This document shows positions 1 to 8,631 of a DNA stretch of 64,000 bases, piece after piece. The stretch lies in contig NZ_JAPPUY010000003.1 of assembly GCF_026712245.1 (NCBI RefSeq), forward strand, positions 496,001 through 560,000, given 5' to 3'. Each line of letters opens with the position of its first letter. Positions within the stretch are counted from its first letter, which is position 1. The position numbers were made by a program, and so were the translations under genes. The notes beneath the pieces are model-generated. The model did no database searches, was not told the DNA's origin, and saw nothing but the letters and a program-made list of their open reading frames with translations. Source of the stretch: Roseateles hydrophilus (GTDB lineage: Bacteria > Pseudomonadota > Gammaproteobacteria > Burkholderiales > Burkholderiaceae_C).

Positions 1-470
1 AGATGCCCATCACGGCCTGGCTGGACGCCGGCGCGACGGCCAGCTACGGCACGGTGGAGGAACCGTGCAACCACACGCAGAAGTTCTCGCGCGCGTCCGT
101 ACTGATCGACCATTACTGGCGCGGCGCGACCGCCATCGAGGCCTACTGGAAGGCGGTCGAGTGGCCCGGCCAGGGCCTGTTCATCGGCGAGCCGCTGGCC
201 CAGCCTTTCCGGGATGCACCCAGCTTTGCCATCGTGGCGGGTGAGTACCAGATCAAGACGCGCTCGCTGCGCCCCGGCAGCCGCTACGCGCTGCAGTACC
301 GCCTCAGCGGCAGCAGCACCTGGACAACGCTGGCCAGCTTCACCGGCACTCGCGGCCAGATGCTGGATGGCCGCGCGCCGCTGCCGCCTGCGGCGGCCGT
401 GCAGATCCGCTGGCAGGGGCCTTGCCCCACCGATGCCGCCAGCAGCTGCACGCTGGCGCAGTCGCCGTGA
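1..470 (+). CDS. TIGR03790-like protein, C-terminal part (gene cut by left edge)
   Basis: The reading frame is open to the left edge, so only about 155 C-terminal residues are visible and the ATG at position 3 is probably internal. The stretch WKAVEWPGQGLFIGEPLA resembles the conserved region near the C-terminus of TIGR03790 proteins, a family of unknown function that I recall from genomes with PEP-CTERM/exosortase systems. A beta-rich tail of about 75 residues follows. The stop lies 112 bases before gspG on the same strand. Family assignment is from memory of the motif; no activity can be proposed. Confidence 0.55.
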   Translation, partial: MPITAWLDAGATASYGTVEEPCNHTQKFSRASVLIDHYWRGATAIEAYWKAVEWPGQGLFIGEPLAQPFRDAPSFAIVAGEYQIKTRSLRPGSRYALQYRLSGSSTWTTLASFTGTRGQMLDGRAPLPPAAAVQIRWQGPCPTDAASSCTLAQSP

Positions 471-582
471 TGGGCGGGCGGCCTCGCGTGTGGCCCTCAG
501 AATGCGGGGCGGTCAAATCCGGATTGCCGGGCCTGGCCCGGCAGTGAACAGTCGCCCCCTTCCTGCAGTACCCGTCCTTCTC

Positions 583-999
583 ATGCGTTCTCCCTCCCGC
601 CGCCGCGGCTTCACGCTGCTTGAACTGTTGGTCGTCATGGTCATCATCGGCCTGCTGGCGGGTTATGTCGGACCGAAGTTCTTCGGCCAGATCGGCAAGA
701 GCGAGGTCAAGGCCGCACGCGCGCAGATCGATGCGCTGCAGAAGTCGCTGGACCAGTACCGGCTCGACGTGGGCCGCTACCCCAGCACCGAGCAGGGGCT
801 GGCCGTGCTGGTGACCAAGCCGGCTGACGAGCCCAAGTGGCAGGGGCCGTATCTGGCCAAGGCCGTGCCCAAGGACCCCTGGGGCAATGACTACCAGTAC
901 CGCGCCCCGGGCGAGCACGGCGAGTACGACCTGCTGAGCCTGGGCAAGGACGGCCGCCCCGGCGGCGAGGGTGAGGACGCCGACCTCACCAGCTGGTGA
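583..999 (+). CDS. gspG: Major pseudopilin GspG
   Basis: This is a 138-residue type II secretion major pseudopilin, the subunit that stacks into the periplasmic pseudopilus. A basic leader (RSPSRRRG) ends at a prepilin peptidase site, Gly9-Phe10, and mature Glu5 is present (FTLLE), followed by the hydrophobic helix to about residue 30. The C-terminal DGRPGGEGEDADLTSW matches the calcium-binding loop of GspG. The ATG at 583 is preferred over longer in-frame starts because it gives a normal-length leader. It is the first gene of the secretion cluster; gspF follows after 10 bases. Confidence 0.93.
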   Translation: MRSPSRRRGFTLLELLVVMVIIGLLAGYVGPKFFGQIGKSEVKAARAQIDALQKSLDQYRLDVGRYPSTEQGLAVLVTKPADEPKWQGPYLAKAVPKDPWGNDYQYRAPGEHGEYDLLSLGKDGRPGGEGEDADLTSW

Positions 1000-1009
1000 C
1001 GGCTCGCTG

Positions 1010-2203
1010 ATGCCGGTGTTCCAGACCCGCGTGCTGCGCGCCGGTGCCGTCAGCGCCGAGCGTGTGGAGGCCCCCGACCGGGCCGCCGTCGCCGCGGTGC
1101 TGGGCGTGGCGCCGCAGCATGTGCTGGAGGCGCGCGAGATCGTCGCCACCGAGCGTGCCAAGCCGTGGCGCCGCAACGCCCGTTTCCCGCTGCAGCTGTT
1201 CAGCCAGGAACTGGCCGTGCTGCTGGACGCCGGCATCGCGCTGCTGGAGGCGCTGCAGACGCTGCGCGAGAAGGAAGGCCAGCCCGGCGTGCGCGCGGCG
1301 CTGGACGGCGTCGTCGCCCAGATCGAGCAGGGCCAGCCGCTGTCCGTCGCGCTGCGCCAGCAGCCGCAGGCGTTTGACGAGCTGATCTGCGCCATCGTCG
1401 CGGCCAACGAGAAGACCGGCCAGCTGTCCACCGCGCTGGCACAGCATGCGCGCTACCTGGCCTGGGTGGACGCGCTGCGCTCGCGGCTCGTGGCCGCGCT
1501 GGTCTACCCGCTGATGCTGCTGGGCGTGGGCGGCGCGGTCATCCTGTTCCTGCTGCTGTACGTGCTGCCGCGCTTCTCGGGCATCCTGGAGCAGACCAGC
1601 GCCGACCTGCCGTGGGCGTCGCGCGTGCTGATCGAGTTCGGTCAGACGGCGGGCGCGCACCCGGGCCTGGTGCTGGGCGGCATCGCGGCGGTGGGCTTTG
1701 CGATGTTCTCGCTGCTGCGTCAGCCGGCCGTGCGCCAGCGCGCGCAGGCCGCTTTGTGGACGCTGCCGGGCCTGGGCCCGCGGCTGCGCGTGCTGGCGCT
1801 GGCGCGGCTGTACCGCTCGCTGGCCATGCTGCTGGCGTCGGGCGTGCCGGCGCTGGCGGCGCTGAAGATCGTCGTCGACGTGGTGGCGGCGCCGTGGCGT
1901 GCCGCGGTGCAGGCGGCGGCGGCGCAGATCGAGCGGGGCGAGCGCCTGTCCGCCGCGTTCGACGCGCAGGACCTGGCCACGCCGGTCGCGCGCCGCATGC
2001 TGCGCGTCGGCGAGCGCAGCGGCGAGGTGGCGGCCATGCTGGAGCGCGCCGCAGCCTTTCACGACGAAGAGGCCGCGCGGCTGACCGACCTGCTGTCGCG
2101 CCTGGTGAACCCGGCGCTGATGCTGATCATGGGCGTGCTGATCGGCGGGATCATCGTGCTGATGTACCTGCCGATCTTTCAGTTGGTGGAGCAGGTGCAG
2201 TGA
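1010..2203 (+). CDS. gspF: Inner-membrane platform protein GspF
   Basis: This 397-residue protein is the polytopic platform of a type II secretion / type IV pilus machine and couples the GspE ATPase to pseudopilus assembly. Two GspF repeats are visible, each with a cytoplasmic helical domain (about 60-160 and 260-360), and membrane segments lie near 162-187, 217-236 and 367-390. Length is normal. The ATG at 1010 gives the usual MPVFQ-type N-terminus; an upstream in-frame ATG at 971 would overlap gspG. The next gene, gspE, is displaced by a 634-base non-coding stretch. Confidence 0.93.
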   Translation: MPVFQTRVLRAGAVSAERVEAPDRAAVAAVLGVAPQHVLEAREIVATERAKPWRRNARFPLQLFSQELAVLLDAGIALLEALQTLREKEGQPGVRAALDGVVAQIEQGQPLSVALRQQPQAFDELICAIVAANEKTGQLSTALAQHARYLAWVDALRSRLVAALVYPLMLLGVGGAVILFLLLYVLPRFSGILEQTSADLPWASRVLIEFGQTAGAHPGLVLGGIAAVGFAMFSLLRQPAVRQRAQAALWTLPGLGPRLRVLALARLYRSLAMLLASGVPALAALKIVVDVVAAPWRAAVQAAAAQIERGERLSAAFDAQDLATPVARRMLRVGERSGEVAAMLERAAAFHDEEAARLTDLLSRLVNPALMLIMGVLIGGIIVLMYLPIFQLVEQVQ

Positions 2204-2837
2204 TGGGGCGGTGGCTTTCTCGTTGCTGCGGCTTGGCGCCCACCGCCGTGCCGGGAGTTCGCCCCGGCGGGCGACCTACTTTCTTGTGCGCACAAGACAG
2301 TAGGCAAAGAAAGCGCCCCTGCAAAACCGGCCCTGCGGGCTCCCCTGCGATGCTCGCAAGCCCAGGCCCGCGCAGAACTCCCTGCGTTCGCTGCGCTCAC
2401 TCCGGTCAGACAGCTGCGCGGAGTCAGTTCTCGAGGCGCGCTGCGCGCGCGCCTGGACTTGCTGCGCTTCTCGGCGGTTTAGAAGGGGAGCCCCGAAACA
2501 GCCAACTCCAACAGCCAACAGCCCAGCCCGAAAGCCCGCTGGCGCCGGCTGTTCTGTATGCCCCCTTTAGCGCCGCCGAGGAACGGAAGACCCGAAGCCC
2601 GCGAGCGCAGCTCGCCTCAAGCACTGACTCGCGACGATTGTTTGAGCAGAGCGTAGCGGCGCGAGTTCGGCGCGGGGCTTCGGGTCTGAGTACCGCAGGG
2701 AACCCCGAGCGCAGCGAGGGGCGGCGCGGTCGGGGGGAGCTTTTTGCCTACTTTTTGGCGGTCCAAAAAGTAGGTCGCCCGCCGGGGCGAAATCCCGGCA
2801 TGGGCCTGGGCGTCAACCCAAAGCAACGCCAACACCC
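2204..2837. repeat. Non-coding inverted-repeat element between gspF and gspE
   Basis: No plausible gene is seen in these 634 bases. Two inverted copies of the same roughly 37-base sequence bound an interior of about 490 bases: 2244-2280, and on the opposite strand 2770-2806. Both contain CGCCCCGGCGGGCGACCTAC. Next to each is a perfect or near-perfect hairpin built on CCTACTTT: 2275-2304 (14-base arms, one mismatch) and 2747-2774 (12-base perfect arms, loop CGGT). Shorter inverted pairs lie inside, for example 2590-2603 with 2681-2695. I recall CTACTTT-hairpin repeats like this between genes in Burkholderiales genomes. It has no transposase and may act as a transcript hairpin or as a passive mobile repeat. 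Confidence 0.75.
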
Positions 2838-4349
2838 ATGACCACCTCCCTCCACGACTGGCTCCCCGCCGAGCAAGGCCCCTGGCATCTCGACTTCGAG
2901 CAATGGCCGCAGGCGCAGGCCCAGCGCTGGCGAGCTGTGCTTGCCGTCGGTGCCAACGACCGCCGCGTGCTGCTGGCCGAGCGTGACGAAGACGCGATGC
3001 TGCTGCAGAGTGTCGAGGCGCGCCTGAACGCGCCCGTCGGCTGGCGGCGCGCGTCGAGCGACGCGGTGACCCACTTCCTCGGCGCTGGCGAGGCGGACTT
3101 CCGTGCGCTGTCAGACGTCGAGGATGCGCTGACGACCATCGAGGACCACACCGAGGAGCTGTCAGCCCTCGCACTCAGCGAGCAGGCCAGCCCCGTCGTG
3201 CGGCTGCTGAACGCGACGATCTACGACGCGCTGCAGGACACGGCATCCGACATCCACATCGAGTGCACCGCCCGCGGCGCGGCGATCCGCTTCCGCGTCG
3301 ACGGCGTCATGGCCGTCGTGCGCCAGGTCGAGAGCCCGCAGGTGGCCGAGCAGCTGGTGTCGCGCCTGAAGGTCATGGCCGAGCTGGACATTGGCGAGCG
3401 CCGCCTGCCGCAGGACGGCCGCTTCAAGCTGCGCGTGCAGGGCCGCGAGATCGACTTCCGCCTCAGCGTGATGCCCAGCGTGTTCGGCGAGGACGCGGTG
3501 ATCCGTATCCTCGACCGCGCGGCCATCGCGCGTGCCGGCACGCTGACGCTGGACGCTTTAGGCTTTGGTGACGACGAGCGCGCCGCCATCCGCCACCAGG
3601 CGCGCCAGCCGCACGGCATGCTGCTGGTGACCGGCCCGACCGGCTCTGGCAAGACGACGACGCTGTACGCCACGCTGGCCGAGATCCACACCGGCGCCGA
3701 CAAGATCATCACCATCGAAGACCCGGTCGAGTACCAGCTCAGCGGCGTCGTGCAGATCCCCGTCAACGAGAAGAAGGGCCTCACCTTCTCGCGCGGCCTG
3801 CGCTCCATCCTGCGGCACGACCCGGACCGTGTCATGGTCGGTGAGATCCGCGATGCCGAGACCGCGCAGATTGCCGTGCAGGCCGCTCTGACCGGCCACC
3901 TCGTCTTCAGCACGGTGCACGCGAACAACGCGTTCGACGTCATCGGCCGCTTCATGCACATGGGGCTGGACCTCTACAACGTCGTGTCCGCGCTGAACGC
4001 GGTGCTGGCGCAGCGGCTGGTGCGACTGACGTGCCAGCACTGCGCCAAGCCGTTCACGCCGGACGCTGCGACGCTGGCACGCCACGGTGTCATCAACGGC
4101 AACTTTTTGAAGGGCGAGGGCTGCGGCCACTGCCGCGGCACCGGCTACAAGGGCCGGCGCGCGGTGGCGGAGCTGCTGAAGCTGGATGACGGCCTGCGCG
4201 ACCTGATCGCGGCGCGGGCGCCGATGTCCGAGATCAAGGCCGCCGCGAAGGCGCGCGGCATGAAGTCGCTGCGCGACATGGCGCTGGCCGCCGTGTGCCG
4301 CGGCGAGACGACTTTCGAGGAGCTGGAACGTGTCACGCTCGATGAGTGA
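2838..4349 (+). CDS. gspE: Secretion ATPase GspE
   Basis: This is the 503-residue hexameric ATPase that powers pseudopilus assembly at the cytoplasmic face. Visible motifs are the Walker A GPTGSGKTTT at 266-275 (Lys272), the Asp box ITIEDPVEY, the Walker B region VMVGEIRD at 332-339, the His box HLVFSTVHANNA and a four-cysteine zinc site (C399-x2-C402, C429-x2-C432) typical of GspE/PilB. Length is normal. No clear Shine-Dalgarno precedes the ATG at 2838, which follows the repeat element closely. The next gene overlaps its end by 20 bases from a GTG or 8 bases from an ATG. Confidence 0.95.
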   Translation: MTTSLHDWLPAEQGPWHLDFEQWPQAQAQRWRAVLAVGANDRRVLLAERDEDAMLLQSVEARLNAPVGWRRASSDAVTHFLGAGEADFRALSDVEDALTTIEDHTEELSALALSEQASPVVRLLNATIYDALQDTASDIHIECTARGAAIRFRVDGVMAVVRQVESPQVAEQLVSRLKVMAELDIGERRLPQDGRFKLRVQGREIDFRLSVMPSVFGEDAVIRILDRAAIARAGTLTLDALGFGDDERAAIRHQARQPHGMLLVTGPTGSGKTTTLYATLAEIHTGADKIITIEDPVEYQLSGVVQIPVNEKKGLTFSRGLRSILRHDPDRVMVGEIRDAETAQIAVQAALTGHLVFSTVHANNAFDVIGRFMHMGLDLYNVVSALNAVLAQRLVRLTCQHCAKPFTPDAATLARHGVINGNFLKGEGCGHCRGTGYKGRRAVAELLKLDDGLRDLIAARAPMSEIKAAAKARGMKSLRDMALAAVCRGETTFEELERVTLDE

Positions 4350-5463
4350 GCGCCTGCGCCAGCGGATCAGCGCGCGCCTGGCCAGGCCGCGGCGCGTGTT
4401 CGTCACGCCCGGCGGCGACGAGTTCGCGGCCTGGTGCCGCGACATGCCCGGCACGGCCGTCGAGTTGGTCGTGTCGGCGCGTGCGCTGCACGAGCTGGTG
4501 GCCGAGCCTGGCCTGCCGCTGGCCGACCTGGACGCCGTGCAGGCCTACGCGCAGCAGCAGTTCGCGCATTACTTCGGCGCTTCCGCGCAGCGCTTTGCCG
4601 TCGCGCCGTGGCAGCTGGGCGAGGCCGCGGGGGCGTCGGCGCTGCACGGGCTGGACCTGGCCGCGCTGCGTGCGCAGGCCCACGCGGCCGGTGTTCGCGT
4701 CGCCGCCGTGCGCCCGGCCTGGGCCGCGTGGCTGGCGTCGCTGCCGGCCGCCACGCGCGCCGGCTCGGGCCGTGCCGTCTGGCACGAGGGCGCGGTGGCC
4801 GTCGTCATCCAGCTGGACCGGGGCCGTGTGACGGCGCTGCAGTCGCGCCGCGTGAACACGCTGGCCGACCTGGGTGCCGACGCGCCGCTGGCGGTCGGCA
4901 CGCCGGCCGACGCCCTGGCGCCGCAGCCTGGCCCGGCCACGCCGCAGCCCGACTTCCTGCCGCGCTCCAGCCGCTCGCCGCTGGCCTGGCCGCTGGCGGT
5001 CACGGGTGCGCTGGTGCTGGCTACGGCCGCGTGGAGCGCCGTCGAGAGCCACCGCGCGCTGGACGTCGCCCAGGCCGCGCGCGACCGCGTCGCTGCGCTG
5101 CGCCCGGCGGCCGCGCCCAAGCCCGCCGCGCGCCGCGCCGAGCCGGCGGAGAGCCGCTCGGCGCTCGAAGCCCGTGCGCTGCTGGCCATGCCGTGGGAGC
5201 CGCTGCTGACGCGCGTGGAGACCGCGGGCGCCGACGCCAAGACCATCGCCTGGCTGGGCCTGGACGCCAGCGCCGGCCGCGGCGAGCTGCGGCTGGAAGG
5301 GCTGACACCCGACAAGCTGCTGGCGCTGCAGCTGGCCGAGCAGCTGGGCACGACGCCCGGCTGGCGCCAGGTCGTGCTGTCGCGCTTCTCGGCCGCCGAG
5401 ACGGGGCTGACCGGCCAGCGCTTCGAGATCAACGCCCGCGTGGCGACGGGAGGCGGCTCGTGA
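4330..5463 (+). CDS. GspL/PilN-like inner-membrane assembly protein
   Basis: This 377-residue protein has a long cytoplasmic N-terminal part, one membrane segment near 218-236 and a periplasmic C-terminal domain of about 130 residues, the architecture of GspL or of fused PilM/PilN-type proteins that anchor GspE to the membrane. Sequence similarity to either is weak by eye; position and topology carry the call. The start could be GTG 4330, which has GAGG about 7 bases upstream, or ATG 4342; both overlap gspE. Its stop overlaps the next start (GTGA), so translation is probably coupled. Confidence 0.6.
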   Translation: MSRSMSERLRQRISARLARPRRVFVTPGGDEFAAWCRDMPGTAVELVVSARALHELVAEPGLPLADLDAVQAYAQQQFAHYFGASAQRFAVAPWQLGEAAGASALHGLDLAALRAQAHAAGVRVAAVRPAWAAWLASLPAATRAGSGRAVWHEGAVAVVIQLDRGRVTALQSRRVNTLADLGADAPLAVGTPADALAPQPGPATPQPDFLPRSSRSPLAWPLAVTGALVLATAAWSAVESHRALDVAQAARDRVAALRPAAAPKPAARRAEPAESRSALEARALLAMPWEPLLTRVETAGADAKTIAWLGLDASAGRGELRLEGLTPDKLLALQLAEQLGTTPGWRQVVLSRFSAAETGLTGQRFEINARVATGGGS

Positions 5464-5963
5464 ACCACCGCCTGCTCAAAGCCCTGGGTTGGCCCGGCAT
5501 CGCCGGCATTGCCGCGCTGCTGCTGGCAGTGGTGGCCATCGTGCTGGGCCAGCGCTGGGACGCCCAGGCCGCCGCGCTGCAGGCCGAGGCCCATGCGCTG
5601 CGCGCCAAGGCGCGGCCGGCCGTGGCCACGGCCGTGCCCGTCAGCGTGCAGCAGTGGCAGGCCGCGCTGCCTGCCGCGTCGCAACGCCAGCAGCGGCTGG
5701 CCGATCTGCTGGAGCTGGGCATTCGCCTCGAACTCAGCGGCGCGCGCACCGATCACCGGCTGGCCACCGCCGAGGGCCTGGAGCGGCTGCGCGTGACCAT
5801 GCCCGTCACCGGCAGCTACGCGCAGCTGCGTCGCTTCATCGGCGCCGCGCTGGCGCACGACCCGGCGCTGAGCCTGGACGCGGTCAAGCTGCGCCGCGTC
5901 AGCCCGCTGAGCGCCGACGTGGACGCCGAGCTGCAGTGGTCGCTGCACGGGAGGGCGCCATGA
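5460..5963 (+). CDS. GspM/PilO-like bitopic membrane protein
   Basis: This protein of 167 residues has a short cytoplasmic tail, a membrane helix at about 11-30, an alanine-rich coiled segment at about 31-75 and a periplasmic alpha/beta domain (GSYAQLRRFIGAALAHDPALS), which is the PilO/GspM layout. Such proteins pair with the GspL/PilN protein to form the assembly platform. The GTG start at 5460 shares bases with the stop of the previous gene, and its own stop overlaps the following ATG, both 4-base overlaps. Identity rests on order, topology and the partial PilO-like pattern. Confidence 0.6.
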   Translation: MNHRLLKALGWPGIAGIAALLLAVVAIVLGQRWDAQAAALQAEAHALRAKARPAVATAVPVSVQQWQAALPAASQRQQRLADLLELGIRLELSGARTDHRLATAEGLERLRVTMPVTGSYAQLRRFIGAALAHDPALSLDAVKLRRVSPLSADVDAELQWSLHGRAP

Positions 5964-6478
5964 ACCGCCGTCACCTGACGCTGGGCAGCGCGCTGGTGGC
6001 GACGCTGGCCGCGACGGCCTGGGTCGCGACCCGGCCGCAGGATCCGGCAGAGCCTGTCGCAGCGCCCGTGCGCCGGCCGGCTGCGGCCGCATCGGTGCCG
6101 AGCGCCATGCCCGTCGCTGCTGCCGCGCCCGGCGCGCGCCAGCCCTGGGCCGAGGCCAGCCCGGCCCAGCTCGCGGCGTGGCAGCCGCCCCCGCCGCCGC
6201 CAGCCCCGCCCGCGCCGCCGCCCACGGTGGCCGCCCCCCCGCCGCCGCCGATGGCGCCGACCGTGCCGTACCAGATGATCGGCCGCGTCGTCGACGGCGA
6301 GGGCGCCCAGGCGGTCGAGATGGCGCTGCTGTCCGGCCCGAGCAAGGCGCTCAGCGTCAAGCGCGGCGACGTCATCGACGGCCAGTGGCGTGTCGAGCAG
6401 GTGTCGCCCAGCGGCGTCAGCCTGACGTGGCTGCCCGCCAAGCTTCCCCAGAACATTGTTTTCAAGCAGGTGCCATGA
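5960..6478 (+). CDS. GspC/PilP-like periplasmic linker protein
   Basis: A 172-residue protein with an N-terminal hydrophobic anchor (about 7-24), an Ala/Pro-rich spacer with runs of prolines at 76-97, and a compact C-terminal beta domain (about 102-170: YQMIGRVVDGEG ... VKRGDVIDGQWRVEQV) like the HR domain of GspC and PilP that contacts the secretin. It lies immediately before the secretin gene with a 4-base overlap, which fits that job. Proteins at this position in 'secretion system X' clusters have been labelled 'translation initiation factor' in some automated annotations, probably because of the Pro/Ala-rich spacer; nothing here supports that role. Confidence 0.6.
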   Translation: MNRRHLTLGSALVATLAATAWVATRPQDPAEPVAAPVRRPAAAASVPSAMPVAAAAPGARQPWAEASPAQLAAWQPPPPPPAPPAPPPTVAAPPPPPMAPTVPYQMIGRVVDGEGAQAVEMALLSGPSKALSVKRGDVIDGQWRVEQVSPSGVSLTWLPAKLPQNIVFKQVP

Positions 6479-8631
6479 AGCAGCTCCTCGTACTCCTCAG
6501 CGCCCTGCTGCTCGCGGCCTGCGCCAACCCGGCGCTGCGCCAGGCCGAAGAGCTGGGCCGCAGCAACCAGTGGCCGGCCGCGCTGCGCGTGCTGGACGAT
6601 GCCGTCGCCAAAGACCCCACCGACCCGCAGCTGCGCGCCGCCCAGGTGCGGGCCCGCGAGCAGGCCACGGCCCGGCTCATCCTGCAGATCGAAGCCTTGC
6701 GCGCGCAGAGCCGCTGGGATGACGCGCAGACGCTGCTGGCCCAGCTCGCGAAGGCCGACGCCAAGCACCCGCGCCTGTCCGCGCTGACGGTGGACATTGA
6801 GCGCGGCCGCCGCCACGACAGCGTGCTGGCCAGCGGCCGTGCCGCGCTGAAGGGGGGGCGCATCGAGCGCGCCGAGGCGCTGGCCCGCGAGATCCTGGCC
6901 GAGGCGCCGCAGCACCCCGGCGCGCGGCTGCTGGCGAGCCAGGTGGCCCAGTCCCGGCCGCTGGAGACAGCCGTGGGCGAGCTGGGCCCCAACTTCCAGA
7001 AGCCGGTGACGCTGGAGTTCCGCGACGCGCCGCTGCGCCAGGTGTTCGAGGCGTTGGCACGCAGCAGCAGCATCAACTTCGTGTTCGACAAGGACGTGCG
7101 CGCCGACGCCCGCGTGACGGTCTTCCTGCGCGGCGTGACGCTGGACGAGGCCATGCGTGTCATCCTCGGTACGCAGCAGCTGGACCGCAAGCTGCTGAAC
7201 GACAGCTCGGTGCTGATCTTCCCCAACACCGCCGCCAAGCAGCGCGAGCACCAGGAGCTGATCACCCGCACGCTGTACCTGAGCAACGCCGATGTGAAGC
7301 AGGTGCAGGCCATGGTGCGCACCATCGCCAAGGTGCGCGACATCCACGTCGACGAGCGCCTGAACCTGCTCATCGTGCGCGACACGCCCGAGGTGCTGCG
7401 CTTTGTCGAGAAGCTCATCGCATCGGTGGACCTGCCCGAGCCCGAAGTCATGCTCGAGGTCGAGGTCATGGAGCTGGCCACCGACCAGGTCGACGCGCTG
7501 GGCCTGGACTGGCCCGACACCGTGCAGTTCGGCCTGCCCAACGTGAGTGGCCAGGTGCTGCTCAGCGAGCGCAGCCAGTTCCGCGGCAGCATCGCCAACC
7601 CGGCCATCGTCGCCACGCTGCGCGGCACGGCCGGCAACAACAACATCCTGGCCAACCCCAAGATCCGCGTGCGCAACCGCGACAAGGCCAAGGTGCACAT
7701 CGGCCAGAAGCTGCCCGTGTTCACGACGACCACCAACTTCACCGGCGCCACATCGGTGGCCGCGTCGGTCAGCTACCTGGACATCGGCCTCAAGCTGGAC
7801 GTGGAGCCCACGGTGCAGCTGGACAACGACGTCGTCATCAAGGTGGGCCTGGAGGTCAGCAACCTGATCCGTCAGGTCACCGGCCCGGGCGGCACGACGG
7901 CCTACGAGATCGGCACCCGCAACACCGCCACCACGCTGCGCCTGGCCGACGGCGAGACGCAGGTGCTGGCCGGCCTCATCAACGACGAGGACCGCAAGAG
8001 CGCCGCCGGCGTGCCGGGCCTGTCGCGCATCCCGCTGCTGGGGCGCCTGTTCGGCACGCAGACCGACACGCGCAACAAGACCGAGGTGGTGCTGCTCATC
8101 ACGCCGCGCGTGGTGCGCAACCTGGCCGTGCCTGACGCGTCGCTGACCCGACTGGCCAGCGGCGTGGACGCCAGCCCCGGCGCCTTCAGCAGCCTGCTGC
8201 GTCGCGATGCCCGCGTCGGTGTGGGGCTCAGCAGCGGCGGCGCCGTCGCGGCCGCGCCCGCAGCCGTGGCCACGCCGGCCGCGCCCACCGAGGCCGTGCT
8301 GAAGCTGGATGTGACGCCGCAGGTGGCCGCAGGAGGCACCGTGTCGGTGGCGCTGAAGAGCGACAGCGGCCTGCAGCTCAAGGGCGAGCTGGAGTTCGAC
8401 ACCACCAAGCTCGCGCCCGCGCAGGCCACCGCGAACGCCGCCACCGGCCGCCTGCCGTTCGAGCTGCCGCCGCGCGGCGAGCGCGTCATCGTGCTGCGTG
8501 CGCTGCCGGCGGCGGCCGGCCAGGTGCTCAACATCGCGCTGAGTGGCTTGTCGGCCAGCGGGCTCAATGGCGAGTCTGCGCCGGTGCGCGTGGACGGCGC
8601 CGCCATGTTCACCGTGGAATCGGCACGGTGA
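6475..8631 (+). CDS. gspD: Lipoprotein secretin GspD with C-terminal cohesin-like domain
   Basis: This 718-residue protein is the outer-membrane channel of the system. It starts with a lipoprotein signal (lipobox LAAC, Cys16), then a helical TPR-like region (about 20-160), N-domains (about 175-320: VTLEFRDAPLRQVFEALA, then LYLSNADVKQVQAM) and the secretin core (about 325-550, including VPGLSRIPLLGRLFG and VVLLITPRVV). After a low-complexity linker, residues 610-715 look like a cohesin-type beta sandwich (GTVSVALKSDSG ... LKGELEFDTTKLAP). A fused lipidation signal suggests no separate pilotin is needed. The stop overlaps the next GTG. Confidence 0.9.
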   Translation: MKQLLVLLSALLLAACANPALRQAEELGRSNQWPAALRVLDDAVAKDPTDPQLRAAQVRAREQATARLILQIEALRAQSRWDDAQTLLAQLAKADAKHPRLSALTVDIERGRRHDSVLASGRAALKGGRIERAEALAREILAEAPQHPGARLLASQVAQSRPLETAVGELGPNFQKPVTLEFRDAPLRQVFEALARSSSINFVFDKDVRADARVTVFLRGVTLDEAMRVILGTQQLDRKLLNDSSVLIFPNTAAKQREHQELITRTLYLSNADVKQVQAMVRTIAKVRDIHVDERLNLLIVRDTPEVLRFVEKLIASVDLPEPEVMLEVEVMELATDQVDALGLDWPDTVQFGLPNVSGQVLLSERSQFRGSIANPAIVATLRGTAGNNNILANPKIRVRNRDKAKVHIGQKLPVFTTTTNFTGATSVAASVSYLDIGLKLDVEPTVQLDNDVVIKVGLEVSNLIRQVTGPGGTTAYEIGTRNTATTLRLADGETQVLAGLINDEDRKSAAGVPGLSRIPLLGRLFGTQTDTRNKTEVVLLITPRVVRNLAVPDASLTRLASGVDASPGAFSSLLRRDARVGVGLSSGGAVAAAPAAVATPAAPTEAVLKLDVTPQVAAGGTVSVALKSDSGLQLKGELEFDTTKLAPAQATANAATGRLPFELPPRGERVIVLRALPAAAGQVLNIALSGLSASGLNGESAPVRVDGAAMFTVESAR

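Noticed and set aside
2276-3174. Several open frames inside and around the gspF-gspE gap (for example 2276-2518 and 2617-3174 minus)
   Set aside because: They run through inverted repeats, lack ribosome sites and have Arg/Ser-rich composition typical of Burkholderiales repeat DNA.
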